Of a stretch of 64,000 nucleotides of DNA, positions 1 to 7,836 are shown in pieces (the first letter of the stretch is position 1; each line of letters opens with the position of its first letter). A model generated the notes under the pieces. The model was not told the DNA's origin. It saw only the letters and a program-made list of their open reading frames with translations, and did not search any database. Made by a program: the position numbers and the translations under genes. The DNA is from JBEEOW01 sp041191405 (lineage in GTDB: Bacteria; Bacteroidota; Bacteroidia; Cytophagales; UBA9547): assembly GCA_041191405.1 (NCBI GenBank), contig JBEEOW010000020.1, forward strand, positions 14,794 through 78,793, given 5' to 3'.

Positions 1-225
1 CAAGATGCTGTAGAACGTAATTTAATCACAATAGGTGAGGCTATGAACAGCTTGCTAAAAAGGAAACCAGATATTGCTATTTCAAATTCACGAAAAATTG
101 TCGATACCCGCAACAGGCTTACTCATAGCTATGATGATATTGAAAATGTACAAGTTTGGAGTATTGTAATAAAGCATTTACCTATACTAAAACAGGAAGT
201 AATAATGCTTTTGGAAAATTTATGA
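1..225 (+). CDS. HepT-like (DUF86) toxin, C-terminal part
   Basis: The frame is open from base 1 and ends with TGA at 223-225, so the gene is cut by the window edge and about 74 C-terminal residues are visible. The segment RNRLTHSY contains the RX4H motif of HepT-family (DUF86) RNases of HepT/MntA toxin-antitoxin modules, in the usual setting (VDTRN before it, Y two residues after the His). In such modules HepT is paired with an MntA nucleotidyltransferase, often encoded immediately upstream; that partner would lie outside the window. The ATG at 43 is internal to the domain and is not the start. Family call is good; activity is inferred. Confidence 0.75.
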   Translation, partial: QDAVERNLITIGEAMNSLLKRKPDIAISNSRKIVDTRNRLTHSYDDIENVQVWSIVIKHLPILKQEVIMLLENL

Positions 226-414
226 AAAAAATGAATAAGTTAAATATTGTGTATTTACTTGTTTGTTACTATCAATAGTATTATCATTTATGAATTTTAG
301 AGGTTTAGAACATTATTTATAATTTAACGATTTGTTTTTGATTTTTTTAATCAAATTTATCAACTATTAACACAGATAATCCACAAATAATAAAAACTTA
401 AGCCAAAAGTTTTT

Positions 415-422
415 TAACTTTG
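415..422 (+). promoter_or_regulatory. TAnnTTTG-type -7 element upstream of ffh
   Basis: TAACTTTG matches the Bacteroidota -7 consensus TAnnTTTG and is followed by TAC. It ends 27 nt before the ffh ATG, implying a leader of about 20 nt. No clear -33 TTG was found at the expected distance. Confidence 0.5.
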
Positions 423-449
423 TACAATAATATTTTTGATTAAGTAAGT

Positions 450-1790
450 ATGTTCAAAAACTTAAGTGATAAGCTTGATAAAGCGTTAAAGACCCTTAAA
501 GGGCAAGGTAGAATTACAGATATTAACGTTGCTGCAACTGTTAAAGAAATAAGAAAAGCCTTATTAGATGCCGACGTAAACTATAAAGTAGCTAAACAAG
601 TTACTGATACTATAAAAGAAAAAGCCCTTGGTAAAGAAGTGATTATGGCTGTAGAGCCAGGTCAGTTGTTTACTAAAATTGTTAGAGATGAACTTGCTGA
701 GTTGATGGGGGGGGGTAAAACCGACATTAACCTAAAAGGCGATCCATGTGTGATTATGGTTGCTGGTTTGCAGGGTTCTGGTAAAACTACTTTTTGTGGT
801 AAATTAGCGCAATTACTTAAAAAACAGGGTCGTCAGGTATTATTAGTTGCTTGTGATATTTATCGTCCGGCTGCTATTGACCAATTAAAAACCCTTGGTG
901 AGCAAATTGGTGTAGAAGTTTATCACGATTATGATAATAAAGATGCTGTTTCAATAGCTACAAATGCTGTTAAACATGGTGTTGCTACTGGAAAAAAATT
1001 AATTATTGTCGATACTGCTGGTCGTTTAGCGATTGATGAAGCCATGATGACTGAGATTGCAAATGTAAAAGCGGCAATCAAACCATCAGAAACTTTATTT
1101 GTAGTTGACTCTATGATTGGTCAAGATGCTGTAAATACAGCTAAAACTTTCAATGAGAGACTTGATTACGAAGGTGTTGTACTTACGAAATTAGATGGTG
1201 ATACAAGAGGTGGGGTTGCACTTTCTATTCGTGCGGTGGTTGATAAACCAATTAAGTTTATCTCTACAGGTGAGAAATTAGATGCAATTGATTATTTCTA
1301 CCCAGACAGGATGGCTCAACGTATCCTTGGTATGGGTGACGTTATCTCTCTTGTTGAACGTGCTCAACAGGTTTTTGATGAGGAAGAAGCTCGCAAGCTG
1401 AATCAAAAAATTAGAAAAAATCAATTCGACTTTAACGACTTTATTTCTCAACTTGAACAAATCAAGAAAATGGGAAGTATCAAGGATTTAGTTGGAATGA
1501 TTCCTGGAATGGGAAAAGCCATGAAAGATGTTGATATTTCGGATGATGCATTCAAACCAATTGAATCTATCATCAAATCAATGACTCCAAAAGAACGTTC
1601 TCAACCAGAAATTATAAACGGAAGTCGTAAAAAACGTATTGCAAGCGGTAGTGGTACCACTATTCAAGAAGTAAACAACTTGATAAAACAATTTGAAGAC
1701 ATGCGTAAAATGATGAACATGCTCAACAAAAATGGTGGTAAAATGAAAGGCTTACCTAATATGGGAAAACTGGGAGGGATGTTTAGGTAG
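450..1790 (+). CDS. ffh: Signal recognition particle protein Ffh (SRP54)
   Basis: A GTPase that binds signal sequences and 4.5S RNA to target ribosomes to the membrane. 446 residues, normal for bacterial Ffh. The N-terminal helical bundle (residues 1-90) is followed by the G domain with GLQGSGKTT (P-loop), the insertion-box region, DTAGRL and TKLDGDTRGG (guanine specificity). The C-terminal methionine-rich M domain contains the IPGMGKAMKD region and a Met-rich tail. The ATG start gives the usual MFxNLSDKLD-type N-terminus. It is monocistronic here: a promoter motif lies just upstream and a strong hairpin downstream. Confidence 0.98.
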   Translation: MFKNLSDKLDKALKTLKGQGRITDINVAATVKEIRKALLDADVNYKVAKQVTDTIKEKALGKEVIMAVEPGQLFTKIVRDELAELMGGGKTDINLKGDPCVIMVAGLQGSGKTTFCGKLAQLLKKQGRQVLLVACDIYRPAAIDQLKTLGEQIGVEVYHDYDNKDAVSIATNAVKHGVATGKKLIIVDTAGRLAIDEAMMTEIANVKAAIKPSETLFVVDSMIGQDAVNTAKTFNERLDYEGVVLTKLDGDTRGGVALSIRAVVDKPIKFISTGEKLDAIDYFYPDRMAQRILGMGDVISLVERAQQVFDEEEARKLNQKIRKNQFDFNDFISQLEQIKKMGSIKDLVGMIPGMGKAMKDVDISDDAFKPIESIIKSMTPKERSQPEIINGSRKKRIASGSGTTIQEVNNLIKQFEDMRKMMNMLNKNGGKMKGLPNMGKLGGMFR

Positions 1791-1794
1791 AAAT

Positions 1795-1834
1795 TGAGTA
1801 CAGAGTATTAAGTACAGAGTACTAGGTATTAAGT
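1795..1834 (+). repeat. Intergenic short-period repeat block (GTACAGAGTATTAA type)
   Basis: Directly after the ffh stop the words GTACAGAG and TATTAAG alternate with a period of about 7 nt. Similar words recur at 46296-46326 and 46404-46442. Non-coding. Confidence 0.6.
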
Positions 1835-1845
1835 TAATATAATAT

Positions 1846-1886
1846 GGTGTTATGTTAGAATTAAATTCTAGCATAACACCTTTTTA
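1846..1886 (+). terminator. Rho-independent terminator of ffh
   Basis: A 15-bp nearly perfect stem (1846-1860 with 1866-1880; arms begin GGTGTTATG and end CATAACACC) with a 5-nt loop is followed by TTTTT. Confidence 0.85.
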
Positions 1887-1955
1887 GTTTAATAGTGTTT
1901 TGTAAAGCATAACTTTTTAAAATTAAATCAGTAGAAGTATTTATTCACTTTTTCA

Positions 1956-2000
1956 ATTACTGATTATCAATTTCTTTTAACTGAAAACTGACTACTGAAA
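1956..2000 (+). repeat. Intergenic short-period repeat block (AACTGAAAACTGA type)
   Basis: Degenerate repetition of ACTGA/AACTGAAA words immediately before the lipoprotein gene. The same vocabulary occurs at 7808-7948, 14704-14820, 15919-16040 and 59931-60028. Confidence 0.5.
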
Positions 2001-2025
2001 AATGACCACAGAAAACTTCAAAAAC

Positions 2026-2550
2026 ATGAAAAACTATGTATTTATTATCTTAGTAATGGTGAATTTTAGTTCATGTTTATTGCCTAAAGTAGGTTTTTCA
2101 ACCTTGTCAATCAATGTAACTTACACCCAAGATTATTGCAAGGGTATTGCTCCAAGTCAAGAAATGTTGGATTCATTGTCAAGAAAAAGGATTTATGTAG
2201 GCAAAAAGTTATACCTAAAAAAAGGTTCAGAAAATAACCCTGATGCGCCTATTTTTCATACAGTTACTACAAATGCAAAAGGTGTATTAGTGTTGCCTGA
2301 ATTATTTCCTGGAAAATATTATTTAGTTGATGATGAAAGATTGAAACCAATTGATTATGCTAAAAATCAGAATATTAAAGTTTTAGATCAAAAATGTATA
2401 GACAAATGGTTTAAAAAGCCAATTTTGACTTTTGAAATAAAGAAAAATATCAAACAGCGACTTTTTTACGAAATCAATTTTCATAAATCCTGTTATTTAG
2501 GTGAATCTGGAATTCCTTGTGTTGAATACATTGGACCTAAAATTCCTTGA
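2026..2550 (+). CDS. Putative lipoprotein, unknown function
   Basis: About 174 residues. Starting at the ATG at 2026 rather than the upstream ATG at 2002 gives a clean type II signal peptide: MKNYV, a hydrophobic core, then FSSC as a lipobox-like site, so an outer- or inner-membrane lipoprotein is likely. The mature part has a segment around residues 60-110 with a beta-sandwich (carboxypeptidase-regulatory-like) flavour, TVTTNAKGVLVLPELFPGKYYL, i.e. a possible prealbumin-like fold, and several Cys residues near the C-terminus. No specific family was recognised. It stands alone between ffh and a palindromic repeat element. Confidence 0.7.
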   Translation: MKNYVFIILVMVNFSSCLLPKVGFSTLSINVTYTQDYCKGIAPSQEMLDSLSRKRIYVGKKLYLKKGSENNPDAPIFHTVTTNAKGVLVLPELFPGKYYLVDDERLKPIDYAKNQNIKVLDQKCIDKWFKKPILTFEIKKNIKQRLFYEINFHKSCYLGESGIPCVEYIGPKIP

Positions 2551-2599
2551 TTAATTTTAAAATAACTAATTTAAAATGAAGATAGTTTAATGTTATTTT

Positions 2600-2739
2600 A
2601 GCGAAAAATTATCTTTACTTATGCTTCGACAAGCTCAGCAACCGTAAAGGTAATTTTTCGAGTAACCGATACTTGAAAATGGTATGCTGAGCGTAGCCGA
2701 AGTACGGTCACTGAACTTGTCGAAGTGGTAGTTTTCGCT
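2600..2739. repeat. Compound palindromic REP-like element
   Basis: A 140-nt non-coding element bounded by 8-nt terminal inverted repeats (AGCGAAAA at 2600-2607, TTTTCGCT at 2732-2739). Inside are a 17-bp hairpin with one mismatch (2602-2618 with 2644-2660) and three related words: CTTCGACAAGCTCAG (2624-2638), TGCTGAGCGTAGCCGAAGTA (2685-2704) and CTGAACTTGTCGAAG (2711-2725), the last pairing with the first. The word TTCGACAAGCTCAG is a widespread dispersed repeat in bacterial genomes. It is GC-richer than its surroundings. Confidence 0.7.
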
Positions 2740-2788
2740 GGACTTTAACCAACAAATATAATTCGTATAAAATAACAAAACAGTTTTA

Positions 2789-2822
2789 TTGATAAAATAT
2801 CTGTTTTTACTATTTATATTTG
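2789..2822 (+). promoter_or_regulatory. Promoter with TTG and TATATTTG elements
   Basis: TTG at 2789-2791 and TATATTTG at 2815-2822 (23-nt spacing) fit the Flavobacterium-type TTG-N17-23-TAnnTTTG promoter. The -7 element ends 18 nt before the ATG at 2841, so the leader would be very short. A TTG inside the -7 element can be misread as a start codon. Confidence 0.55.
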
Positions 2823-2840
2823 TACAAAGTATTTACAAGT

Positions 2841-3347
2841 ATGAAAGGAAATAGTTTTAGATATATAATCGTTGGTTTTATAATTATAGCCATTGCAGGT
2901 GCAATACATTTATCTCGCCAAAAAAGAGTACATATTGATATGTATAAAGCTAGAAATAGCGTTTTTGTGCTTACTGATACTTCAATTATAGATAAAATTG
3001 AATTACAACACGAAGGTAAAATGCAGATTTTTGAGAATAAAAAAGCTGTTTGGCAAGGTTTAAATAAAGAATCATACAAATTAGTTTTTGATGTTTTAAC
3101 AAATACCCAATCATTAAATCAGGTTCCTGAGTCTATAAATGATGATTTAATGATATTGTTAAGAACCAAAGGTGTGAAAATAAACTGTTATTCAGGAGGT
3201 GTGTTATTAAAAAGTATGTATTGCTATTTACATGAAAAAGAGCAAATTATGGCTATTGCAAATGATACAAGTGGTAAAATTTATTTCGTAAAAAATGAGT
3301 CATTTAAAGCACCTATTTTTGAACAATTATTGACTTTATTTAAATAA
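2841..3347 (+). CDS. Membrane-anchored protein of unknown function
   Basis: 168 residues from the ATG at 2841. A longer reading from TTG at 2820 would start inside the predicted promoter and is rejected. One N-terminal membrane segment (residues about 8-24, IIVGFIIIAIAGAI) is followed by an extracytoplasmic domain. The pattern FVLTDTSIIDKIEL, then a Trp and a repeated strand-helix layout, is loosely reminiscent of DUF4340 proteins, but it is too short and too weak to assign. The next gene begins 6 nt downstream, so the two are co-transcribed. Confidence 0.65.
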   Translation: MKGNSFRYIIVGFIIIAIAGAIHLSRQKRVHIDMYKARNSVFVLTDTSIIDKIELQHEGKMQIFENKKAVWQGLNKESYKLVFDVLTNTQSLNQVPESINDDLMILLRTKGVKINCYSGGVLLKSMYCYLHEKEQIMAIANDTSGKIYFVKNESFKAPIFEQLLTLFK

Positions 3348-3353
3348 TATATT

Positions 3354-3947
3354 TTGAATTTTTTAGCACATATCTATTTAACAAAATCAATTGACCATGT
3401 TATGTTGGGTAATTTTATGGCTGATTCCATCAAAGGAAATCAGTATTTAAATTACCAAGAACAATTGTCAAAAGGTATTTTATTGCATCGTTTTATAGAT
3501 AGTTTTACTGATTCGCATGAACTTGTAAACGAAAATAAATCATTACTTAGAAATGAATATGGTAGATATTCGCCTATAGTTTCAGATATTGTGTACGACC
3601 ATTTTTTAGCTTTAAATTTTGAGCAATATGCTGGTATTCAGTTGGATAAGTTTGTGAGTTCTGTATATCAATATATGGATTTACATAAAACTGATATGAC
3701 TCCTTTTGCTCAGGAAGTAATTCCGTATATGATTCAGCACAATTGGTTGGAAAATTATCAGTATAAAGAAGGTTTGCAAAAAATATTTAAACAGTTTGGT
3801 AGGAGAATAGGAGTGAAGGAATTATTTGATAATGTTACAGAGGTAGTTTGGGCGAATTACTCTGCTTTTGATAATAATTTTCATCAATTTTTCCCAATTT
3901 TAGATAATGCTGTAGAGCAAAAACGTAAAGATTTAGGTCTACAATAA
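3354..3947 (+). CDS. AcpH-like ACP phosphodiesterase family protein
   Basis: 197 residues matching the acyl-carrier-protein phosphodiesterase (AcpH, PF04336) family, which removes the 4'-phosphopantetheine group from ACP. The N-terminus MNFLAHIYL and the segments GNFMADSIKG and LLHRFIDSFTDSH are the family signatures; D24, H45, D49 and H55 are candidate metal ligands. The conserved N-terminus shows that translation begins at a TTG codon (3354-3356), since no ATG is available. It follows a membrane protein gene by 6 nt. In vivo substrates of this family outside Enterobacteria are not certain. Confidence 0.85.
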   Translation: MNFLAHIYLTKSIDHVMLGNFMADSIKGNQYLNYQEQLSKGILLHRFIDSFTDSHELVNENKSLLRNEYGRYSPIVSDIVYDHFLALNFEQYAGIQLDKFVSSVYQYMDLHKTDMTPFAQEVIPYMIQHNWLENYQYKEGLQKIFKQFGRRIGVKELFDNVTEVVWANYSAFDNNFHQFFPILDNAVEQKRKDLGLQ

Positions 3948-4027
3948 TTTGAGTAAATTTAATATTAATCAATTGAACAAATGTTATATTTTTACAGTTA
4001 AAGCTTTAGTTAATTTTAATTAGCTAT

Positions 4028-4573
4028 ATGAAACGCACTTTGCTATTGATATTGATTTTATTCTCTTCGGTTTTGGGTTTACAAGCTCAAAATGATTTGG
4101 ATGATGATGATTATCCTGAACAACGACCAAGGTATAGGCGTCCAAGAGTACATGAGCGTTATACTATTAAATCTATCCGATACGGCTTATTTTTTATAGC
4201 TGGTTTTGCTGAAGGAGTGAATGATGTAATTAGTTTTCATTACCCAGCTTTTAAAAGAGTACATCCAGGAGCTAATGATTTGTATTGGAATCCAGAAGTT
4301 TCATGGAAAAATAAATATACCAATTGGGATGCTGGAGACAATTCTTCTAGATATTGGCAATCAACTCAAGTATTAGTTTGGACTACTGACGCATTTCACA
4401 TGACTAATATGGTTGATCACATCACCATGCTTTCAGGAGCAAGTATTATGATTCCTTTGAATGGTCAAAAACGCCGTTGGACATGGTATGCAAAAGAGAT
4501 TTTTATGTCATACATGGCCAATAGAGCTGGTTTTTATTTGAGTTATAATATTTTTTATAAGTCTAAGCCTTAA
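4028..4573 (+). CDS. Exported protein of unknown function
   Basis: 181 residues with a signal peptide (MKRTLLLILILFSSVLGLQAQ, cleavage after AQA/LQA-type site near residue 21). A short Asp-rich then Arg/Pro-rich linker (residues 22-45) precedes a compact domain rich in Trp, Tyr and Phe. The segment GLFFIAGFAEGVNDVISFHY and a second hydrophobic stretch suggest membrane association. I recognise it only as a Bacteroidota-type conserved exported protein. It stands alone. Confidence 0.6.
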   Translation: MKRTLLLILILFSSVLGLQAQNDLDDDDYPEQRPRYRRPRVHERYTIKSIRYGLFFIAGFAEGVNDVISFHYPAFKRVHPGANDLYWNPEVSWKNKYTNWDAGDNSSRYWQSTQVLVWTTDAFHMTNMVDHITMLSGASIMIPLNGQKRRWTWYAKEIFMSYMANRAGFYLSYNIFYKSKP

Positions 4574-4575
4574 TA

Positions 4576-4604
4576 GGTTGTTGAATTCTAATTCTCCAAC
4601 AACC
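4576..4604. terminator. Hairpin between converging genes
   Basis: GGTTGTTG (4576-4583) pairs with CAACAACC (4597-4604) around a 13-nt loop. There is no good T run on either strand, so it is a weak terminator candidate. Confidence 0.4.
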
Positions 4605-4836
4605 AATTAAATACATTTATATGCTTTATTCCACTTCTGTTTTGTGTGAAAGAATCTGTGGTAAGTAAGAATTTGGGATATTTATCTTGTAATTTTTCTA
4701 ACGCAGTAAATTCTCTTTCAAGTGTATTTTCTGAATTTATTTCCAACGCAAATTGGTAATAGTCTATTGAAATATTGTAAAGATAATTATCAAAACTTGT
4801 AATTTTTGCAAGTTTTGATAATTTAAGAGTTTCTTT
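4588..4836 (-). pseudogene. C-terminal remnant of a DUF4143 (AAA_14) ATPase
   Basis: The minus strand is open for about 82 codons, from after a TAA near 4837 to TAG at 4588-4590, with no usable start codon. The translation contains DYYQFALEINSENTLEREF, then KLQDKYPKFLLTTD and GIKHINVFNWLL. This is the typical C-terminal end of AAA_14/DUF4143 ATPases (Q-E-REF-L-YPK-GI-HIN-FLL). The ATPase core and start are absent, so this is a 3' fragment. Its 5' end overlaps the 3' end of the DUF1493-like gene by about 14 nt in another frame, which suggests a deletion junction. A complete relative is at 21650-22840. Confidence 0.7.
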
Positions 4837-5278
4837 TTATTTTAAAACTTCTATTTTTTCTTTCAACAAAGCGACCTTCAATTTTTGAAGTAATTAAATC
4901 TCCGATAGTTAAATCTTTTTTACTTATGAAATGTTTTTCACTAAATTCTCTCCAACTACTATTTTTCCATACATTTTTTAAAGTATAAAAAAAATATCTA
5001 ATAGGAATGAAAAATAATAAAATAGGCAATAATGGAATTTCACCTTCGTAATGAAAATATTCTTGGACATTAAATCCATCGAATGCAATATTTTCTTTTT
5101 CTTTTAATGCATATAAAACATCATCCCAATCATCTCCATCAACTCCAAGGTCATTATTAATAGCTGTTTTTAATGTCAGTTTTCTCCTATCAGTAGATGT
5201 GACATCACTTATTAAATCAATAATGCGATTTGAAAGATTTCGCAATTCAGAAAATGATATTGTAATTTCTTTATTCAT
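4823..5278 (-). CDS. DUF1493-like (acyl-carrier-like fold) protein
   Basis: 151 residues. The N-terminal part has the DUF1493 pattern: TLKTAINNDLGVDGDDWDDV, then NVQEYF and an acidic patch, resembling an acyl-carrier fold in which the phosphopantetheine Ser is replaced by an acidic stretch. Residues about 83-100 are strongly hydrophobic (LLPILLFFIPIRYFFY) and may contact a membrane. The C-terminal KKDLTIGDLI is also typical of the family. The start lies 8 nt after the YciO-type gene, so it is the last intact gene of that operon. Function unknown. Confidence 0.65.
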   Translation of the reverse strand: MNKEITISFSELRNLSNRIIDLISDVTSTDRRKLTLKTAINNDLGVDGDDWDDVLYALKEKENIAFDGFNVQEYFHYEGEIPLLPILLFFIPIRYFFYTLKNVWKNSSWREFSEKHFISKKDLTIGDLITSKIEGRFVERKNRSFKIKRNS

Positions 5279-5286
5279 TATTCCCC

Positions 5287-5928
5287 TTACATTATCTCCT
5301 CAGCATCACCTAAGCCTTCTCTGATAATTTCTAAATCGCCATTTGTGGCTAAAATGACGGTTGATGCAGTAGCTAATCCAGCTCCACCGTCAATTACAAT
5401 ATCCACTAAATGACCATATTGTTCTAATATTTCATCAGGTTCGGTAAGGTATTCTCTTATGCCATCTTCATCTTCTGATTTTAAAGAAGATGATAACAAT
5501 GGATTTCCTAATTTCTCCACTATGGCTCTGCTTATTGCATTATTAGGAACTCTTATACCAACTGTTTTACGTGTGTTTTGAAGTAGTTTGGGAACTTTGT
5601 TTCCAGCCTCTAAAATAAATGTAAAAGGTCCAGGAAAGCCTTTTTTCATGGCTTTAAAAGCTGGTGTACTTACGTTTTTAGTATATTCTGATATGTGGCT
5701 CAGGTCATTACAAACAAATGAAAATAACTGTTTGTTTGGCTTTACTTTTTTTATTTGGCAAACTCTTTCTACTGCTTTTGCATTGTGAATATCGCAACCA
5801 ATACCGTAAACAGTATCAGTTGGGTAAATAATTACTCCGCCATCTTTGAGGCAAGCTACTACTTCGTCAATAAATTTATCTTGAGGATTTTTTGCATTTA
5901 TTTCCAATACTCTTCTAACTTTTGCCAT
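5287..5928 (-). CDS. Sua5/YciO/YrdC family protein, YciO type
   Basis: 213 residues of the YrdC-like fold. GGVIIYPTDTVYGIGCD is the nucleotide-binding entry; KRKTIGMRVP is represented by RKTVGIRVPNN; PLLSSSLK and the C-terminal STVILATNGDLEIIREGLGD follow. The spacing and the KPNKQLFSFVCNDLSHISEY segment resemble E. coli YciO more than TsaC. YrdC/TsaC makes threonylcarbamoyl-AMP for tRNA t6A; YciO paralogues are less clear, so the tRNA role is inference. The start codon overlaps the end of the upstream transporter gene by 14 nt, indicating translational coupling. Confidence 0.88.
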   Translation of the reverse strand: MAKVRRVLEINAKNPQDKFIDEVVACLKDGGVIIYPTDTVYGIGCDIHNAKAVERVCQIKKVKPNKQLFSFVCNDLSHISEYTKNVSTPAFKAMKKGFPGPFTFILEAGNKVPKLLQNTRKTVGIRVPNNAISRAIVEKLGNPLLSSSLKSEDEDGIREYLTEPDEILEQYGHLVDIVIDGGAGLATASTVILATNGDLEIIREGLGDAEEIM

Positions 5929-6841
5929 TTTCTGCTTTTTTGTTTTTATAAATACTCACCATCAATACACCTGCTAATATCAACAATCCTCCGCATATTT
6001 CTGCAAAGGTAATGATTTCATTTAAAAAGAAATACGACAAAGTGATGGTTGCTACCGGACCAATACTTCCTATGATAGATGCCTTGCTTGAACCTGCAAG
6101 TTTTATGGCTTCTGATAATAATAAAGAGGCAATTACTGTTGAAATTAATGCCATTAAACTACTCAAAGCATATACTTCCCATGTAAAATCGAAAATCTTA
6201 TTGCCATTACTCATAAATCCATGTATAAATACAGCAACTGTTGATACCAACATGGCATAGGTGGTGTATCTTCTACTGCCTAATTTGCCTATATATTTTT
6301 CACTACCAATCAAATAAAAGGCATACGTTAAGGTACTCAAAAATACATAAAATGCGCCTAAGGCTGTATTTGGTTTGTGCGACAATAAAATGTCATGGTA
6401 GAATATGAACAAAATACCAATATAAGTTAATGATAATGAAAGTATTTCAAATGCTTGAATACGACGTTTAAATATAATTGCAGCAATGATTACAACTAAA
6501 GTTGGATAGATAAATACAATTAATCTTTCTAAACCTGTAGAAATGTATTGCAAACCCATAAAATCAAATAAACTACTTAAGTAATAGCCTATTATACCTA
6601 ATACTACAAGTGCAAAATAATCAACCTTTTTAGGTTTATTTTCTGGAATAGGGTATGGATCGTTTCTGTAAACCCATGCTAGTACCAAGAAAAATGGCAT
6701 AGAAAAAGCCATTCTTAAAGTTAAAGAACTAACTGCATCAACATTGTATTGATACACTAATTTTACCAAAATTGCTTTTGATGAAAAACAAATTGCTGCT
6801 ATGAAAGCATAAATGGCACCTAAGTATTTTTTGGGAATCAT
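5915..6841 (-). CDS. EamA (DMT superfamily) transporter
   Basis: 308 residues with about ten hydrophobic segments in two EamA halves: the first begins LGAIYAFIAAICFSSKAILV, and the second half follows ALGAFYVFLSTLTYAFYLIG. It ends in a short Lys-rich cytoplasmic tail. Family members export small metabolites such as amino acids; the substrate cannot be read here. It heads the operon that continues with the YciO-type gene and the DUF1493-like gene. Confidence 0.9.
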   Translation of the reverse strand: MIPKKYLGAIYAFIAAICFSSKAILVKLVYQYNVDAVSSLTLRMAFSMPFFLVLAWVYRNDPYPIPENKPKKVDYFALVVLGIIGYYLSSLFDFMGLQYISTGLERLIVFIYPTLVVIIAAIIFKRRIQAFEILSLSLTYIGILFIFYHDILLSHKPNTALGAFYVFLSTLTYAFYLIGSEKYIGKLGSRRYTTYAMLVSTVAVFIHGFMSNGNKIFDFTWEVYALSSLMALISTVIASLLLSEAIKLAGSSKASIIGSIGPVATITLSYFFLNEIITFAEICGGLLILAGVLMVSIYKNKKAENGKS

Positions 6842-6867
6842 ATAAATAGTTTTATTTGGTACAAAAT

Positions 6868-6902
6868 AAAAGAGCTCATTCTCAGGAGAGAATGAGCTCT
6901 TT
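6868..6902 (-). terminator. Strong terminator hairpin
   Basis: A perfect 15-bp stem (6868-6882 with 6887-6901/2; arms AAAGAGCTCATTCTC and GAGAATGAGCTCTTT) with a 4-nt loop. On the minus strand it is followed by TTTTATTTTG, so it ends the SGNH transcript just before the EamA operon. Confidence 0.85.
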
Positions 6903-6935
6903 TCATAGAATTCATTTAATTTCTCTCGAATGGAA

Positions 6936-7106
6936 TTAACTTGTAAGCACTACAAGGACTGAAATTGAATTAAGTAATAGCCAAGAAATAGAAACAACAA
7001 CACAGAGTTGCTTTACTAAGTTAGCTGAAAAAGTACGCCATAGCCAAGCATTCACCAAATTGGTGTAAGGAGTGTTGTATTTATTATTTAATACAAATTG
7101 GCTCAT
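6936..7106 (-). CDS. Possible small hydrophobic protein
   Basis: 56 codons from an ATG at 7106 that begins 2 nt after the SGNH hydrolase stop, ending with TAA. The first half is polar and Trp/Asn-rich (NTPYTNLVNAWLWRTF), and the second half forms one membrane helix (residues about 34-54). Position between the SGNH stop and a terminator makes translation plausible. No family was recognised. The same stretch is also open for about 42 codons on the plus strand but without a start codon. Confidence 0.3.
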   Translation of the reverse strand: MSQFVLNNKYNTPYTNLVNAWLWRTFSANLVKQLCVVVSISWLLLNSISVLVVLTS

Positions 7107-7107
7107 T

Positions 7108-7836
7108 TTATGGCTTTTCAATTATCTCTTTTACTTTTAATTTTATTCTTTCAACCCATGCTGCGTAGCATTTTGCTGAAGGGTGTAAACCATCACCAGC
7201 AACCAAATCTGGGTCTGATATACCATTTCTAGTTATATCGGTGATGTAAAAGTACTGAATACCTATTGAATCAGCAACATTTTTATTAATTTCATTAAAA
7301 TTATCTATTCCTTCTGAAATGGCATTTGGGTTTGATGTTCTTTGACCGAAAGGAGTAAAGGCATAATCTGGAATAGAAATTATAAAAACTTTGTCTTTAC
7401 GGTTGTTTGCAAATTTTAAAGCTCTTTGCATTAAAGCAATAAAATCTTTTTTATAAGTTGCTAAATCTCTTCCTCGGTATTGGTTATTAACACCAATTAA
7501 TAAGGAAACAATATCATACGTTTGGTTATCAATTTTGGCAGCTGTAATGGCATTGTCAAGTTCGTCGGTAGTCCAGCCAGTTTGAGCAATTACTTTTTGT
7601 TTGATATTGATTTTATATTTAGCTAGCGAATCTTTCAAAAGGTATGGATATGACTCTTCTGTTGCAACTGATTCTCCTTTGGTGTATGAATCTCCAAGTG
7701 CTAAATAAGTAATTGTATCTTTCATATTTTTAGGTGTGATTTCGTTAGTAGTCACCGAATCAGACTTACAGCTTGTAAAACTACAAATTATTATTAGTAC
7801 AAAGTAGTAAGACTTAAGACTTAAGATGTTAGACAT
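7108..7836 (-). CDS. SGNH/GDSL-family hydrolase lipoprotein
   Basis: 242 residues. A lipoprotein signal (YYFVLIIICSFTSC) is followed by a SGNH hydrolase domain: LALGDSYTKGES (block I, catalytic Ser), then LIGVNNQYRG (block III-like Asn) and GDGLHPS (block V, catalytic Asp and His). Likely an esterase or lipase-type enzyme at the cell envelope. The first nine codons (MSNILSLKS) are written in the TCTAACATCTTAAGTC words of the adjacent repeat block, so the true start may have been re-set by repeat expansion; no other start keeps the signal peptide. Confidence 0.88.
   Translation of the reverse strand: MSNILSLKSYYFVLIIICSFTSCKSDSVTTNEITPKNMKDTITYLALGDSYTKGESVATEESYPYLLKDSLAKYKINIKQKVIAQTGWTTDELDNAITAAKIDNQTYDIVSLLIGVNNQYRGRDLATYKKDFIALMQRALKFANNRKDKVFIISIPDYAFTPFGQRTSNPNAISEGIDNFNEINKNVADSIGIQYFYITDITRNGISDPDLVAGDGLHPSAKCYAAWVERIKLKVKEIIEKP

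Noticed and set aside
225..414. Gene or RNA between the HepT fragment and ffh
   Set aside because: A/T-rich spacer with only a weak hairpin near 332-355 and no convincing frame.
2820..2840. TTG start for the membrane protein gene at 2841
   Set aside because: The TTG is part of the TATATTTG promoter element and the ATG at 2841 gives a good membrane-anchor N-terminus.
6936..7080. Plus-strand coding frame opposite the possible small protein
   Set aside because: Open for about 42 codons with reasonable composition but no start codon, and it ends before any conserved feature; kept only the minus-strand frame at low confidence.
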